From NCBI RefSeq assembly GCF_031127835.1, contig NZ_JARXHX010000017.1:1-64000 (forward strand): a DNA stretch of 64,000 nucleotides. Direction: 5' to 3'. A program made the position numbers and the translations under genes. Within the stretch, counting starts at the first letter, position 1, and every line of letters starts with the position of its first letter. The stretch comes from Pelagicoccus sp. SDUM812002. GTDB taxonomy: Bacteria > Verrucomicrobiota > Verrucomicrobiia > Opitutales > Opitutaceae. The notes beneath the pieces are model-generated. The model was not told where the DNA came from, ran no database searches, and saw only the letters and a list, made by a program, of their open reading frames with translations. Below are positions 63,136-64,000 of this stretch, in pieces.

Positions 63136-64000
63136 CTACTCTACGTCCAAGCCTTTGAGGTAGGCTAAGCTGAGCGGAATGTCGACATGGGGCCGGATGC
63201 CCTCGTCCTCGATGAAATGAAGGTCCACCCCGTACTCGAGGGCCGTGCTGATGACGGCCTCCCAGTCAATCTGGCCGGTGCCTACCGCTACTTTATCTGT
63301 GGCAGGAGCGCCTCCGGTGGGTTTTCCAATCGGGGCTCCTTTCCGGATATCCTTGATGTGTGTGGCAATCCAGCGGTCCTTGTACTTGTGCAGGAGTTCA
63401 ACTGGATCTGCCCCGCCGTGCACCACCCAGAAGACATCCATTTCGAACCAGACGGTATCGGGATCGGTCTTCCGAAACATGGAATCGAGGAGAGTTTCAC
63501 CCTCCCGTTCGCCGGGGGCAAATTCATAGCCATGAGGATGGTAACCGAACCGAATCCCTTCTTTGGCAAACATCGCTCCCCACTTGTTGAAATGGATCAC
63601 TGCGGTGTTCATCTGCTCTATATCGAAGGTATCGCCCTGCCGTATCCATGGAATGAAGACCGCCTTGACGCCGAGAGCCTTCATTTCTTTCACCACTTTT
63701 TCAGGATTTTCCTTCATCGCCCTGTATTGGACGTGGGCAGAGCGCAACTTGAGGCCGCGCTTTTCGATTTCTTCGCGGTACTCTTCAGGAGTCCATCCAT
63801 AGAGACCGGCGGCTTCCACTTGCTCGATCCCCCAAGCTTTGACCAGGTCCAAGGCCATCTCCGGGTCCTCCTTGGTCAAGTCACGCAGGCTCCACAGTTG
63901 CAGCCCAATGTTATTTTTGAAATGGCCGGGACCATGATCATGGGCCTTGTCGCTCCCCGCGAAGAGGAGCGGCGGTGATAGTGTCAAGGTCAGGGTAAGC
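63136..64000 (-). CDS. Exported sugar phosphate isomerase/epimerase-like protein, 5' end cut by window
   Basis: Xylose-isomerase-like barrel with an N-terminal signal. The visible frame begins at a TTG (63987), but the codons before it continue an Ala/Leu/Thr-rich hydrophobic stretch (LTLTLTLSPPLLFAG) to the window edge, so the true start is outside. The mature part begins FKNNIGLQLWSLRDL; FEMDVFWVVHGG and ATHIKDIRKG carry the metal-site Asp and His, and HFIEDEG is near the end. Proteins of this type with a signal peptide are frequent in this bacterial group. Confidence 0.85.
   Translation of the reverse strand, partial: LTLTLTLSPPLLFAGSDKAHDHGPGHFKNNIGLQLWSLRDLTKEDPEMALDLVKAWGIEQVEAAGLYGWTPEEYREEIEKRGLKLRSAHVQYRAMKENPEKVVKEMKALGVKAVFIPWIRQGDTFDIEQMNTAVIHFNKWGAMFAKEGIRFGYHPHGYEFAPGEREGETLLDSMFRKTDPDTVWFEMDVFWVVHGGADPVELLHKYKDRWIATHIKDIRKGAPIGKPTGGAPATDKVAVGTGQIDWEAVISTALEYGVDLHFIEDEGIRPHVDIPLSLAYLKGLDVE

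Overview
The window looks like a chromosomal segment of a marine or soil Verrucomicrobiota of the Opitutia group (Opitutales/Puniceicoccales, Pelagicoccus-like). This rests on the TonB receptor at 38276-41626, whose mature N-terminus has the plug-region style I associate with that group, and on the mix of GxGYxYP proteins, Na+/solute symporters, many sugar-isomerase TIM barrels, Gfo/Idh/MocA oxidoreductases and a LacI regulator. The taxonomic call is inference from gene content; no rRNA or tRNA is visible.

Layout. (1) 0.1-8.2 kb: secreted M28 peptidase, then a minus-strand set (Gfo/Idh oxidoreductase; coupled creatininase-family protein and aldo/keto reductase; duplicated ferritin-like protein; PhyH dioxygenase) with a divergent AraC regulator. 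(2) 8.4-20.0 kb: a defence island read rightward: hsdR, an AlbA_2/ATPase/HTH gene, hsdM, hsdS, an AAA ATPase plus HNH pair resembling Septu (PtuA/PtuB), a GIY-YIG nuclease, and a remnant of another restriction-like gene. Most junctions overlap by 1-4 bases, so it reads as one or two transcripts. (3) 20.0-22.7 kb: a secreted Ntn amidohydrolase and a DUF4143 ATPase flanked by direct repeats, with iterated boxes in its promoter. (4) 22.7-64 kb: a large carbohydrate catabolism region, with two GxGYxYP loci, three probable glycosidases, a heparinase II/III-type lyase, an enolase-superfamily dehydratase, a DHDPS-family aldolase, a class-III aminotransferase, a VOC protein, two amidohydrolases, five sugar-isomerase-like TIM barrels, two SSS symporters, a TonB receptor, a second ferritin-like protein and a LacI regulator. 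The last gene (63136-64000) runs off the right edge.

How it fits together. The lyase, glycosidases and transporters fit uptake and breakdown of a uronate-rich polysaccharide, with the oxidoreductases, isomerases, dehydratase and aldolase taking sugars into central metabolism. Regulation seems local: about nine near-palindromic sites of the form GTTTAC-N-GTAAAC lie mostly 50-75 bases upstream of start codons across the catabolic region, two of them perfect 19-base palindromes. A different LacI-type palindrome, TGTAATCGATTACA, precedes the second ferritin-like gene. Two families of short palindromic repeats occupy intergenic gaps.

The strongest candidates for something undescribed are the Septu-like pair and GIY-YIG nuclease built into a type I restriction operon whose HsdS carries a 130-residue C-terminal extension; the shared operator set; and the paired ferritin-like proteins in a sugar catabolism setting.
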